Translations under genes and position numbers: made by a program
Shown: piece after piece, positions 24,034 to 33,941 of the stretch
Layout of the letters: the number at the start of each line of letters is the position of its first letter
Numbering within the stretch: position 1 is the first letter of the stretch
From: Protopterus annectens
Taxonomy: Eukaryota; Chordata; Ceratodontiformes; Protopteridae
Length of the DNA: 64,000 nt
Direction of reading: 5' to 3'
Assembly: GCF_019279795.1 (NCBI RefSeq)
Contig: NC_056737.1
Span: 1,200,365,723 to 1,200,429,722 of the forward strand
The notes under the pieces: generated by a model
Database searches by the model: none
What the model saw: the letters and a program-made list of their open reading frames with translations, nothing else
What the model was told of the DNA's origin: nothing

Positions 24034-24135
24034 GAAGAAGAAGGCGAAGAAGACAACTAACATGGAACGTTATGGTAAGAACATAACTTCTATATGTTAA
24101 GTTGTCTATCTCGCCTTCATTCTTGCTGGATGGGA
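24034..24135. repeat. E3 internal complementary region
   Basis: It reads ...ACTAACATGGAACGTTATGG...ACATAACTTCTAT followed by ATGTTAAGTTGTCTATCTCG..., the reverse complement of right end joined to left end. It sets the element ends at ATAGAAGTTATG (left) and ACTTAACAT (right). Confidence 0.93.
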
Positions 24136-24165
24136 CCGCGTCCCTAGCACCTTGTCCCGGGTGGC

Positions 24166-25563
24166 CTAACGGAACAGACTCTTGAGAACAGTGGAACCAA
24201 AGTTAGCTCTATGCCTAGAAGCTAAATCCAACTTATAATGTGAAATGAAAGTGTGAGGAGTAGCCCAAGTAGCCGCTGCACAAATGGTGTCAATAGGCAG
24301 TCTGTCTTGGAAGGCTATAGAAGTAGCCAAAGCTCTGGTGGAATGGGCTTTAGGTTTGTTAGGCAGCTTTTGGTGTCTTATTTCATAGACAATGGAAATT
24401 AGAGATGTTAGCCATCTAGATAGTGATACCTTGGAAACACAAAGTCCCTTTCTGCCTTCTGCATAGGAGACAAACAGCTGGTCAGATTTTCTGAATTGTT
24501 TGGTTCTATCCAAATAGTACCTTAACTGACGATGAACATCTAGCCAATGCAATTTTTGTTCAGACCTATTAGAATATTCTGGAAAAAACACAGGGAGGTC
24601 AATGCATTGATTTAGGTTAGACGCCAAGGCTATTTTAGGTAAAAAGGACGGGTTGGTTCGTAAGGATACCCTGTCCTTATGGAACAACAGATAAGGAGGT
24701 CGACAGCTGAGTGCATGAAGTTCTGAAACTCTTCTAGCTGAAGTAATAGCTACCAGAAAGAGAGTCTTCCATGACAGCAATTTTAAAGAACAGGAGGCTG
24801 CAGGTTCGAAAGGGGGGAGAATCAAAGAACTAAGAACTAAATTTAGGTCCCAAGGAGGAGGAGGATTTCTTATAGGAGGTCTGAGTAGAAAAACTCCCTT
24901 CAAAAAGGCTTTGCAAAGCTTGTGGGACATTATGGCAGACTCTGAAATGCCCACATGAAAGTTAGAAATAGCTGCCAATTGAACTTTAAGAGTAGAAGGG
25001 GATGAACCTGCATGGAAGAGTTCAGCTAGAAAATCAAGGACCATTTGGATGGAAGCAGTGAAAGGATCTATGTCCCTTCCTTGAGCCCAATAGGCGAAAC
25101 GTTTCCACTTACTCAGATAAATCTTTCGAGTGGAAGATTTATGGGAAGCTATCAAAATATCTCGAACAGAGTGAGATATTTGAGGAAGCCTGGCTAAGGT
25201 TGGAATTGGAGGAACCAAGCAGTGAGGTTCAGAGAGGAAAGGGAGCGATGAAACTGACCCGACTGATGGATCAAAAGATCTGGAACTAGGTCCAGATGCC
25301 AAGGTCGCTCCAACAGAAATTGATGTAGAAAGGGGAACCAAACCTGTCAAGGCCAGTAAGGAGCAATGAGGATCAATGAGGCCTTCTGAGCGATAGCTTT
25401 CTGTATCACTTGAGAGATTAGTGGGAAGGGAGGAAATGCATACAGAAGTCCCCGGGGCCAAACTTGGACTAGAGCGTCTCTGCTGGGCTGGCCTGGTAAA
25501 GGGAATAGGGTGAAATAATCTCTGCACTTGCTGTTTTGGGGAGTAGCAAAAAGATCGCAGCAA
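24166..25563 (-). CDS. DIRS tyrosine recombinase (E3), open reading frame
   Basis: A 465-residue open frame in the ATG-initiated reading used here; the true start may lie further upstream, because the same reading continues there in related copies. About residues 1-110 overlap the methylase-like part of the RT frame. The core-binding part includes RKIYLSKWKRFAYWAQ (about 150-165). The catalytic domain has Arg277 in SARRVSELHAL, His407 and Arg410 in HSTRALATS, and the Tyr443 nucleophile in FISHYKLD. All residues expected of a DIRS recombinase are present. It ends STVLKSLFR with a stop at 24166, just outside the internal complementary region. Whether it is expressed is unknown. Confidence 0.92.
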   Translation of the reverse strand: MLRSFCYSPKQQVQRLFHPIPFTRPAQQRRSSPSLAPGTSVCISSLPTNLSSDTESYRSEGLIDPHCSLLALTGLVPLSTSISVGATLASGPSSRSFDPSVGSVSSLPFLSEPHCLVPPIPTLARLPQISHSVRDILIASHKSSTRKIYLSKWKRFAYWAQGRDIDPFTASIQMVLDFLAELFHAGSSPSTLKVQLAAISNFHVGISESAIMSHKLCKAFLKGVFLLRPPIRNPPPPWDLNLVLSSLILPPFEPAASCSLKLLSWKTLFLVAITSARRVSELHALSCRPPYLLFHKDRVSLRTNPSFLPKIALASNLNQCIDLPVFFPEYSNRSEQKLHWLDVHRQLRYYLDRTKQFRKSDQLFVSYAEGRKGLCVSKVSLSRWLTSLISIVYEIRHQKLPNKPKAHSTRALATSIAFQDRLPIDTICAAATWATPHTFISHYKLDLASRHRANFGSTVLKSLFR

Positions 25564-27045
25564 GGCTGACCCACTTGAGAAAAATTTCTCTCACAACAGA
25601 GTCTTTCAGAGACCACTCGTGAGGCATGAGAATAGCTCTGCTCAACTTGTCCGCGATTTGATTGGACTTCCCGGGGATGTGCGTTGCTATCAGAAACCGC
25701 TGAGAAGAAATCGCCCATTGCCACAGTCTGAGTGCTTCTCGACACAGGGGATAGGACCTGGTTCCGCCTTGTTTGTTGATATACCACACTACAGACATAT
25801 TGTCCGTCTGGATTGCTATCGTTCCCAAGGGAAGAGAGTCTTGAAGGGCTTGCAACGCTAAAAGCACTGCTCTCATCTCTAGAACATTTATGTGCAAGTG
25901 GCATTAGTCTGGTTGCCATGTGCCCTGGACAGTTCTGCCCTGATAATGCCCCCCCCCCACCCGACCCGGGAGGCGTCCGCTGTCAGAGTGGCAACCGGAG
26001 GAAGGAACAAAGGGTCTTCCCAAGAAGAGCTGAGGGGAAGACATCCACCACAGAAGCTGATTCCTGCATGTTTGCGTAATCATAATGGTGTGGGACATCG
26101 GAAGTTGCTGGTATGACCATTGTGTGAAGAGCATCCATTGAAGGATTCTCATGTGGAATCTGGCTAATGGAAGCAGAGGTATGGCAGCCGCCATAATCCC
26201 CAATACTTTCAGAACTAACCTGGCTTTGACTCTGTTGCTGCTGAAGAGGAGCGAGACCAGTCTGTGTATGTCTGTTATTCTCTGATCTGTTAGTCTCGCA
26301 GACATGTTGACTGTGTCTAGATTTGCGCCTATGAAGGTAATAGTACGACAAGGCGACAAAACAGACTTTTCGCAATTTATTGAAATGCCTAAGTTTTGAC
26401 AAATGCGAAAGGTGTAGTCCCTGGCCATTAGAAGAAGATGCTTGGTGGGAGCTGTGAGGAGCCAGTCGTCCAAATATGGAAACACCTGGAATCCTTGACG
26501 TCTCAGGTGAGAAGCTACCACTGCCATGCATTTGGTAAACACCCGGGGGGCAGTGGTGAGACCAAAGGGCAGGGCCCTGAATTGAAAATGACTGGTTCCC
26601 AGCCTGAAGCGGAGGAATCTTCTGGAGCGTCTGTTCATTTTATGTGATAGTACGCATCCTGAAGGTCTATAGAGCACATCCAGTTTTCCTTTCCCAATAG
26701 GGAAGGATGGACTGTAGCGTGACCATCGAAATCTTGTTTTCTTGACCGACTTGTTCAAGATACTGAGATCCAAAATTGGTCTCCAGTCCCCTGTTTTCTT
26801 TGGAACTAAAAAGAACCTGGAGTAGATTCCGGATCCTTGCTGGTCTGCTGGAACTGGCTGAATTGCTCTTTTACAAGCAGCTTTGAAATTTCCAAAGCTG
26901 CAAGATACCTTTGAGCGGTGGAACCTCTGGAAGGGATTTTTGATTGGTTTGGAATGCGACGAAGGAATGGAATAGCCTTCGAAATGATGGACTGTACCCA
27001 CTTGTCTTGAGTTAGGGATAGCCAGGCTTCTGGGTACAGTGACAA
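25469..27045 (-). pseudogene. DIRS RT / RNase H / methylase-like (E3), frameshifted
   Basis: The RT frame (365 residues, 25904-27001) has YSRFFLVPKKTGDWRPILDL, FGLTTAPRVFTKCMAVVASH and the catalytic FPYLDDWLL. A shift-and-return around 26640-26740 removes motif A (DLQDAYYHIK in related copies). A stop at about 25904 separates it from the RNase H/methylase part (25469-25897), which has HINVLEMRAVL, QTDNMSVVWYINKQGG, IADKLSRAIL and CDLFAT-type sequence shifted out of frame. The first RNase H Asp region (SDSGRLPG) is out of frame as well. It is not functional as it stands. Confidence 0.9.
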
Positions 27046-27087
27046 TCTTCCCCGACTGCCTCCGAAGGTGGACAGTCGGGCAACACC

Positions 27088-29323
27088 TCAGGGATGCTGA
27101 AAGGGCTTATCGGAAAAGGTTTCTCGATTGCCCTGGTTCTGCGGACCCCTCTGCCTCTGGGCGGCGTCTACCATTATTGTGCCCTCCTCTGCCTCTGGAG
27201 GGAACCGACTCTGTCGCCAGGCAAATTCCCTTGAGATTGTTTGGAACCACATTTTCCCACTTTTCTGGCCTTTGGGGTAAGGTCTAGAAGGAGTAGAAAA
27301 CGGACTCCGGCGGCAGATAGAGTTTTGCCATCCGTCGCACCTAGTCAAAGTTTCTTTCTCTTGAGGACCAAAGAGAGATGATCCATCAAACGGGAATTAG
27401 TGAAAGACGTTTTAAAGGGTCCAAAATTGCATAGTCGCATCCAGGCATGCTGGCGTAAGGCAACACCTGTCCCTGCGGCTCTACTCGCTCCATCAGCAGC
27501 ATATGAAAGGAGGCGCATGGAGGAGTTAGCTATCGAATTCAGGGTAGTCAGCTGGGTGTTCATTTTGTCCTGAAAATCTGCAGCTGTAGGATCCTTCAAC
27601 ATCTCACTCGCTTCCTTGATCAAGTCTCTGGAGACGGGTGAAATGGCATAGGTAGTTCAGCTAACGCATTGCAAAGGTCACTGACGAAAACATCCGCTTC
27701 CCATACCTGTCCATAGACCTAGATTCTTTGTTAGGGGGATGGACAGGCACTGAAGGATCAGCTAGTTCCTTCTTGGTGGCAGCAGCTACCACCATAGCAT
27801 CCACAGTAACACCTTTGGTCAGAAATTGTTTGTCAGTTGGTGCTGTTATAAATTTAGAAGGTCTCCTGGGGGTAGGGTCCACTGAGTCAGGAGCCGTCCA
27901 GGCTTTCTTTGCCACCACCTGCATGAGGGGATCAAAGGGGGGGGACACCCAGGAGGTGGAAGGGCGAGAGCCAAATGCCTCAAGATACACAGATTCATCC
28001 TCCGAAGGGTTAAGGGCTGGCCAATTTCCTGTCTGTTTCAGGATCTCTAGAATGTCCGCGAAGGAGACATCTTCAGAAGGGGAACGGGGGGAACCCTCGG
28101 AATCCTCTAAATCTGTGTCAGAGGTGACAGACTCAGGTGAGTCTATGTGCTTCCTCTTACACTTTCTCTTCCTAGGGGGCTCCCCTGCCAATTCAGGGGA
28201 GGCCTCGGAAGAGGATGAGATCCCCACAGGGGATTCTTGAGGAGCTGGCTCTCTGCGGTCCGGGATGAGGGAGTGAGTAGACATAACCTGAGGCACCGAA
28301 GACGGAGGGGCAGACGGAGCCGACTGTGGAGTTGAACAAGGTTCCAACACACTCCGCATGACCTCGAACGCACCCCTGTCAGGCAGAGCCAGAGGTCCCC
28401 GCTCCGAGAAGCTGAGAACCTCCCTCGGCACCGACAGAGATGGCTCCGAGGCGATGTCGGAGCCGAACCCACCAGCGCCGAAGCACCGAGAGGGAGAGGG
28501 GGGTCGGACAAGGGTCCGATGCCACTCACCCCCTCGGAGCCGACGAGGGAAGTCCGGCGCCGAGATTCTTCAAAAGAAGAAATCGGAGCCGACGGAGCGA
28601 AGACAAATGTATCGGCCCCACGCTACCACAGTCTCGGTTCCGAGACGCCCCGGCTCCGAGCTCAAAGGAGTCGGAGGAGGAATATTTAGAGGAATAAGTT
28701 GAGGCATCGACTGATGAGTCGGGCTCTGAAGCATTTGGGCCAGTGCCTCGGACTTTAGAAGTCGACTCACTACCCTCTGGAGGTCATGATCCGAGAGCCT
28801 CGATGACCTAGAGGAGTGAGATCTGTGGCTCCGTTCAGACAGCAAGGGAGACGCTGGAGCCGAATGAACGGAGCCAAGGGATGGTGACCTCGACCTCTTT
28901 CTAGATGTCGGCTCCGATGGTCTGATCGGAGCCGACCCAGGAATCTCAATACCTCGGCTCCGGCGAGCCGAGGAACCACAGAAACTGTAGTCAAGACTCA
29001 TCGGCTCCAGCGGAGCCGATGTAGCAGTAGGCTTCGAAGCCTTAGGCCTCGACTCAGAAACTGGAGTCGAGGTCTTAGAAGCCTTGGAAGGTTTCCCCGA
29101 TGAAGCAGTTAGGGAACCTTCAGGCTTGAGCAAACCCCTTAGGATGAGTTTGTTCTTTCTTTCCTGCAGGACTCTGGGGCTGAAGCCATGGCATACAGCA
29201 CAGGAGTCCTGCAGGTGTAAAGGTCCCAGGCAGTACACAAGAAGTGTGACCGTCTGTCAGAGACATTTTCTGACAGCACGAGTCACACTTCTTGAAGCCT
29301 GAGACCTTTGAATCCTTGGACAT
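27088..29323 (-). pseudogene. DIRS gag-like ORF1 (E3), frameshifted
   Basis: It starts at the ATG at 29323 (MSKDSKVSGFKKCDSC). A shift near 29240 splits the second cysteine pair from CLGPLHLQDSCAVCHGF. Then follow RVLQERKNKLILRGLLKPEG and a Ser/Pro/Arg-rich part with SEPTSRKRSRSPSLG and SSRSSRLSDHDLQRVVSRLL (28570-29238). A second large part (27661-28431) holds DLEDSEGSPRSPSEDVSFAD and MDRYGKRMFSS. The last part (27088-27623) holds YAADGASRAAGTGVALRQ. Gag is readable end to end but in about five pieces. Confidence 0.87.
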
Positions 29324-29679
29324 TATCAAGGAACCGAAAGTGTAACCACCACACAGAACACACCCACACCGATTACACTATAAGAAAAGTTAAACTAAAT
29401 TAAACTAATAAAAATTAGTTAGTTAGCTTAGGTATTTAAATATCCCTACCAAAACACAAACACTCCACTTAGGGATAGCAGGGCCCGAAGGCCTAAGGAA
29501 AGAACTTATAAGTTCTTGAGGGAAAAAAACGGAATAATGGAAGAAAGGGATACATTCCACTAAACTAAGGGAAATGTGATAAACTAAGTTAAGAAAGGGG
29601 ATTTAAACTAGTTCAAATAGACTGATTTAACAAACTGACCTGAGCCGGTAGAAAAACAACACCTCGATCGCTGTAGCGG

Positions 29680-29838
29680 CAAACGAGATCTGAGGTAATT
29701 CACGCCTAGCATTGTGGGATATAAGGGGGGCCTCGAGCCAGTGGAACCAACTCTCGAGCTTTAGAGTGGCCGAGTCGGAGCCGAGGTCGGCTCCGAACCC
29801 ATCCAGCAAAAATGAAGGCGAGATAGACAACTTAACAT
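29680..29838 (-). repeat. E3 right terminal inverted repeat (5' end of element)
   Basis: The inverse of the left repeat, from CAAACGAGATCTGAGGTAAT to GAAGGCGAGATAGACAACTT then AACAT. It carries both arms of the TCGGAGCCGA palindrome (compare E4). Confidence 0.93.
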
Positions 29839-30410
29839 TGCTCCCTTCAGTATTTATCTGACCAGACACATGCAGTAAATGGAATATCCGCAAAGATTCC
29901 TTAGAAAAAGAATACAGGGAATAAACACAATGTCCTGTGTTGATCGCTTCAAAGCCCTGTCTCTTTACTCAGTAACATGGAGACTCCTGAAAGGTGATTG
30001 TTGTCTGTCATTAAAGGCATCTGTGAACCCCTGTTTTGATGAATCTTTTGCACATCTGCAAAACAAACAGCATCAAAACTACGGCATTAAAAGACCTAAA
30101 TTTTGCTTGTGACATAAATAGGACATGGAGAGACAGGTATGTTTCTCATATAATTCCCAACCTCTGGAACAGGTTTCCCATCCCTGTGAAGCAGAGTTCC
30201 TCCCTATACCTATACAAGTACAACTTGGAACAATGTATAATCAATCAGAAATTCATCCTTGGTCTGGCTCCTATGTCTCTGATGCATAAAGGCAGTCAGT
30301 AAATCTCCCCTACAAACTGAATATAAATCAAATTTCTGAGTCACATTTGTATTTCATGGCTAGCCTTTTAAGGGTCCTAGTGGTCATTAGCCTAATATAC
30401 AGCTAAGCAC
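29839..30410 (+). mobile_element. LINE L-II, piece 3 (RT C-terminus and 3' end)
   Basis: It resumes LINE L-II with CTCCCTTCAGTATTTATCTG. The frame at 29879-30112 reads QRFLRKRIQGINTMSCVDRF followed by KALSLYSV, matching KYLTKWITGLKQIPYTDHLK and LQLYSIAY in L-III. A further frame has NLWNRFPIPVKQSSSLYLYK and LGLAPMSLMH. It ends near GGTCATTAGCCTAATATACA, the usual 3' terminus of this family, but without the final CTATGAACCTATGA copy. Confidence 0.88.
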
Positions 30411-31540
30411 CCCATAAGCATGAATGTTATGAAGTTAGCTTGTTGTATGATCCCCCACTCTTTCTCTTGAGGGGCTTTTTGTGTTTGTGGATGGAATCCT
30501 AGATTCTTTAAAAAATAATTTTTCTCTCAGAAATTCAACTGGCTTTCCATTGCAATGTAGTTAAGCTGTATCAGTGTTTCTCAGTCATTAAAAAAAACCT
30601 CCTGTAGTGTGAAACACTTCTGTCTTCCGTGTTTTCATTTACTATCAGAAAGTTAACCCTTGCTGTGTGGTATCACCCATTGTTTGCATGTACTTTTATA
30701 TGCTATCTTTGTGTGGTGATCTGACTTCATCACCTCAAATTAGTGAGCTGTGGTTTACTGACTTTAAAGTCCCCATCCATGACACATGCACAACTCTCTC
30801 TACACTGATATTCAGAAACAATGCTTTAGGTACACCTATTCAATGGTGACTGATATGCTACCTCCAAATCACAATACTGTAAAGCATTGAAAAAATGTTA
30901 CTTGTCAACACTGAAAAAGGTAAAATGCCAAAACATGACAGTCACTAATACATTGGCATAGGAACAATGCAAACACAATGCAAGCACAGTGGTCAGTGGG
31001 AAAGAAGTGAAGTGGTCAAAACAGAAAAAAATTACTCACTTTTCTGCACCAGGAAAGCTCCTCATATTCCTATACCAGTGCTATTTAATACAATCAACTC
31101 TGAGGTTTTTGCTACTTTTGTGTATAAAAAAAAAAAAAAAAAAACTGTAAGCCTGTTTCCTACCTTTCCTGTAATTAGTGTTCCAGATATAGATTTGCTG
31201 TATCCAGGACTGTATGTAAGCTTCTGAGCCCCCAAAGCCTTTCTGTGTTGGAGGGAAGCCTTCTAGCTTATCAGTGGGAGTGGTAAGCACTAAGTAACCT
31301 GTCTACCACATAAGGAATGGTTCTGGCCCAGAAATTATACTTACTGGCCGTTTGGGCAATCTCTTCCATCTGTCTCAACTTTCTGATTTGAAAGCCTGCA
31401 TTTGCACTTGTTTCTGTCCTGTAACTCGTCTAGTGCAGATACAGATTCTTAGTTTTAGCACTTAAATTTGCTTATTCATGCTCAGCACTTGTTCAGAACT
31501 TGTAAGCACTAAATAAGCTACTAATTACTATAGCACTCAA
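30411..31540. other. No gene seen
   Basis: Intron-like A/T-rich sequence with an A19 run at 31126-31144. I see no exon with plausible splice sites and no repeat I can name. Confidence 0.6.
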
Positions 31541-31660
31541 TCTTCCTCATTACCTAGAGGAAAACAGTTTTTGTACTTACTTTTCTCACTGGCTAAGAGA
31601 AAAACAGCTCTTGTACTCACTTTCCTCACTTATCTAGAGGAAAATAGTTTTTTATTCAGG
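31541..31660 (+). repeat. Three tandem 40-bp units at LINE L-III 5' end
   Basis: The units are 31541-31580, 31581-31620 and 31621-31660. Each has the form (T)TCCTCA-TNNCTAGAGGAAAA-CAG followed by a T-rich stretch and GTACTCAC. Inside each, CCTC...GAGG forms a short inverted repeat. The array directly precedes the point where homology between LINEs L-I and L-III begins. Confidence 0.75.
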
Positions 31661-31694
31661 CATGTCCAAAGGTCAGCTCCCAGTGTTCTCTCCT

Positions 31695-32600
31695 ATCTGA
31701 TGAATCTGGGCATCTTGAGGCAATGTAGAAATTGCCTCATGTACACAGACAACCCTCTCCTCCTACCACCCAACACTACAACCTATGAGAGATGCACTTA
31801 TTCTAGCCAAACTGGAGGTAAAGCTCTCTCCAACCAAGACTGAACTTGACAGTCATGAGGAGAAGGTAAACATTTGCACCACACCACACTCATCACATAG
31901 TCTCACTAAATCTACACCACCAAAATCCACACATAGTAACACAAAAACATTCGCGGAGGCTCTCAATAATAATCTGTCTAAGCAACAGAGACCTCCAAAG
32001 CAGAAACGCAAGTGACCTCCCTCTCCCAACACAACCCAAATGACACATAGCCCACAGACTCAGTGTACCACTCAATCACAGCCAGTACGGCAAAACAACG
32101 TACCCAACACACTAGTCATAGGTGACTCTATAGTCAGGCACACTGATGTCCCAATCACCAGGCTAAACAAGGAGAAGGTTACTGTCAACAACCTGTTGGG
32201 TGCCAGGATATGCCACATAACCCATGCACTCAGGTCACTCCATAACAAGTACAAATATGACTCTGTCATTGTCCACGTTGGTGTGAATGACTTGAGACGT
32301 ACCTCCGTGGACTACATGAAAAGAGACATGGAAGAGCTCTCCGATCTTGTAGCCCAGGCAGGTATGACCCTAGCCCTAAGTAGCATTCTGCCATCGCCCT
32401 GAATGATACCGCAGTACAAGGACAAAATGATTGACTTCAACAACTGGCTAAGCTTCTGGTGTCATTCTAAGGGGATCCTGTATCTGTCTGCTTGAGATGA
32501 CATGGTCGACAGACCACGATGCTTTGCCACAGATGGCCTGCATCTGTCGCCCCTGGGATTCCGGATACTGGCTAAGGCTGTTGCTGCCCCTATAGTGCCT
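31695..32600 (+). pseudogene. LINE L-III ORF1 with GDSL-esterase domain, frameshifted
   Basis: The N-terminus (ILRQCRNCLMYTDNPLLLPP, then YERC) has a CxxC...C arrangement that may bind metal. A Ser/Thr/Pro-rich linker follows. The esterase domain has the nucleophile block LVIGDSIVRH (about 32100), VHVGVNDLRRTSVDYMKRDM (about 32270), and a third block DGLHLSPLGFRILAKAVAAP (about 32535-32595) with the expected Asp/His pair. The Gly-Asp-Ser catalytic block is intact here, unlike in L-I. Frames change near 31790, 31870 and 32400, so no full protein is encoded. Confidence 0.82.
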
Positions 32601-32639
32601 TTTTTAGGCAGGGTTCAAATAACAAATTCACCACCATAA

Positions 32640-33940
32640 CAGGAACAGGCAAGCAAAAACTGAGGGTAATGCTACTTAATGCTATTAAGTCTAAATTTCA
32701 AAATGCACTCACTCGAGGCACCCCTTAAAATGGAGAACATCAATATCTGTGCAGTAACTGAGACCTGGTTCAAGGCTCCAGACAGCACCCCTGCACTACC
32801 AGACTATAACACACTTTTCGGCCATGTAACCTGGACCGAAACACCAAAGGCGGAGGTGTGTCCATATTCATTAAGGATATCCACACCTCTAGGCTAGTTG
32901 CTCAGCATAATGCATCCGAGGTTATCCAAGTGCAACTAACTCTGGGCAAAACTGCAATCCAAACTGTAGCTTGCTACAGATCCCCCATCATGCCCCGGGA
33001 TTCCCACTTCTCTTTTCCTGATGTACTGGAAAATATTAGGGTTCAACCAAACACCCTAATAATGGGTGACTTCAACTACCCCACCATTAACTGGGAAAAC
33101 TACTTGTGTACCAACTCCTTAGCTCAACGCTTTCTGGAATTCATAAACTCCAATGCCCTAGATCAACTTATCCACACCCCCACCAGGGGCAACAATATCC
33201 TAGACCTAGTCATTACCAACATGAGTGATCGGTGTTCCACACCTGAAGTCAACTCCTCGTTGGTCCGATCCGACCATAAGCTAATCACCCTTGATATCCA
33301 CATACAACCCCAAACCCCCATTACGGAAACCACAGTAAAAATATCTCCAAAGCCAACTTCATGCTTCTTAAGACGGAAGTGGTGAACTTCATGACACCCA
33401 GGCAGATGGACAATACAGTTACAACTGCTAAATCCTACACAAATGCACTCTATAAGCACTTACATGAGTGCATGGATCGTGCTATCCCAAACATAACCAA
33501 GACGCTATCCTCCAAAAAAAGGAAGCCAATCTGGTGGTCCCCTGCCATAAACAAACTGTACAACAGAAGGAATAAATTGTTGCAAAAGAGAGTAAAATCC
33601 CATGAGTGGAAGAGCTCCCTGGTCAGCCTCAGTAAGAAGCTGAGATCCCTTATAAGATTCTACAAAGCTAGCTACGAAAACAAAATCACCACTAATTCCA
33701 AGGACAACCACAAATCATTCTATAGCTATGTCAATAATCTTGATGGCAACACCCAGATCTTCTCTGAGTTACAGCACAAAGGCACGAAAATTACAGAACC
33801 AACTGATATTGCCAACATCCTGGCAGATAGGTTCAGTGCTAACTTTACCCCCCTCTCACCCCCTAAAGGGCCCATATCTATACAGGAATCACAAATACGC
33901 AGGTAAAAGCTGCACTCTCTAAAGCCAAAAACACAGCATC
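32640..33940 (+). pseudogene. LINE L-III ORF2 endonuclease part, frameshifted
   Basis: An apurinic-endonuclease-like domain that would nick the target. Motifs in order are INICAVTETWF (32679-32897), SIFIKDIHTSRLV, YRSPIMPRD, LIMGDFNYPTINWENYL, GNNILDLVITNM and SLVRSDHKLITLDI (32858-33385). The linker to the RT is in another frame (33361-33906: KRKPIWWSPAINKLYNRRNK). Catalytic Glu, Asp-Asn and Ser-Asp-His are all present. Shifts near 32870, 33370 and 33900 break the frame. Confidence 0.85.
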
Positions 33941-33941
33941 C

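Larger units (their letters stand above)
23637..29838 (-). mobile_element. DIRS retrotransposon E3, full length
   Basis: A complete - strand element of about 6.2 kb, inserted in the RT C-terminal region of LINE L-II. Removing it restores the LINE reading GAATATAA-TGCTCCC, equivalent to GAATACAATGCCCC in L-III, with no base gained or lost. Gag, RT/RNase H and recombinase are present, with inverted terminal repeats and an internal complementary region. It is very similar to E4. The recombinase frame is intact; gag and RT carry frameshifts. Confidence 0.96.

Noticed and set aside
27728..28240. 170-residue + strand frame, similar to one at 41742-42269 and 51970-52377
   Set aside because: Conserved only because the overlying gag is conserved; it lies antisense to gag codons.
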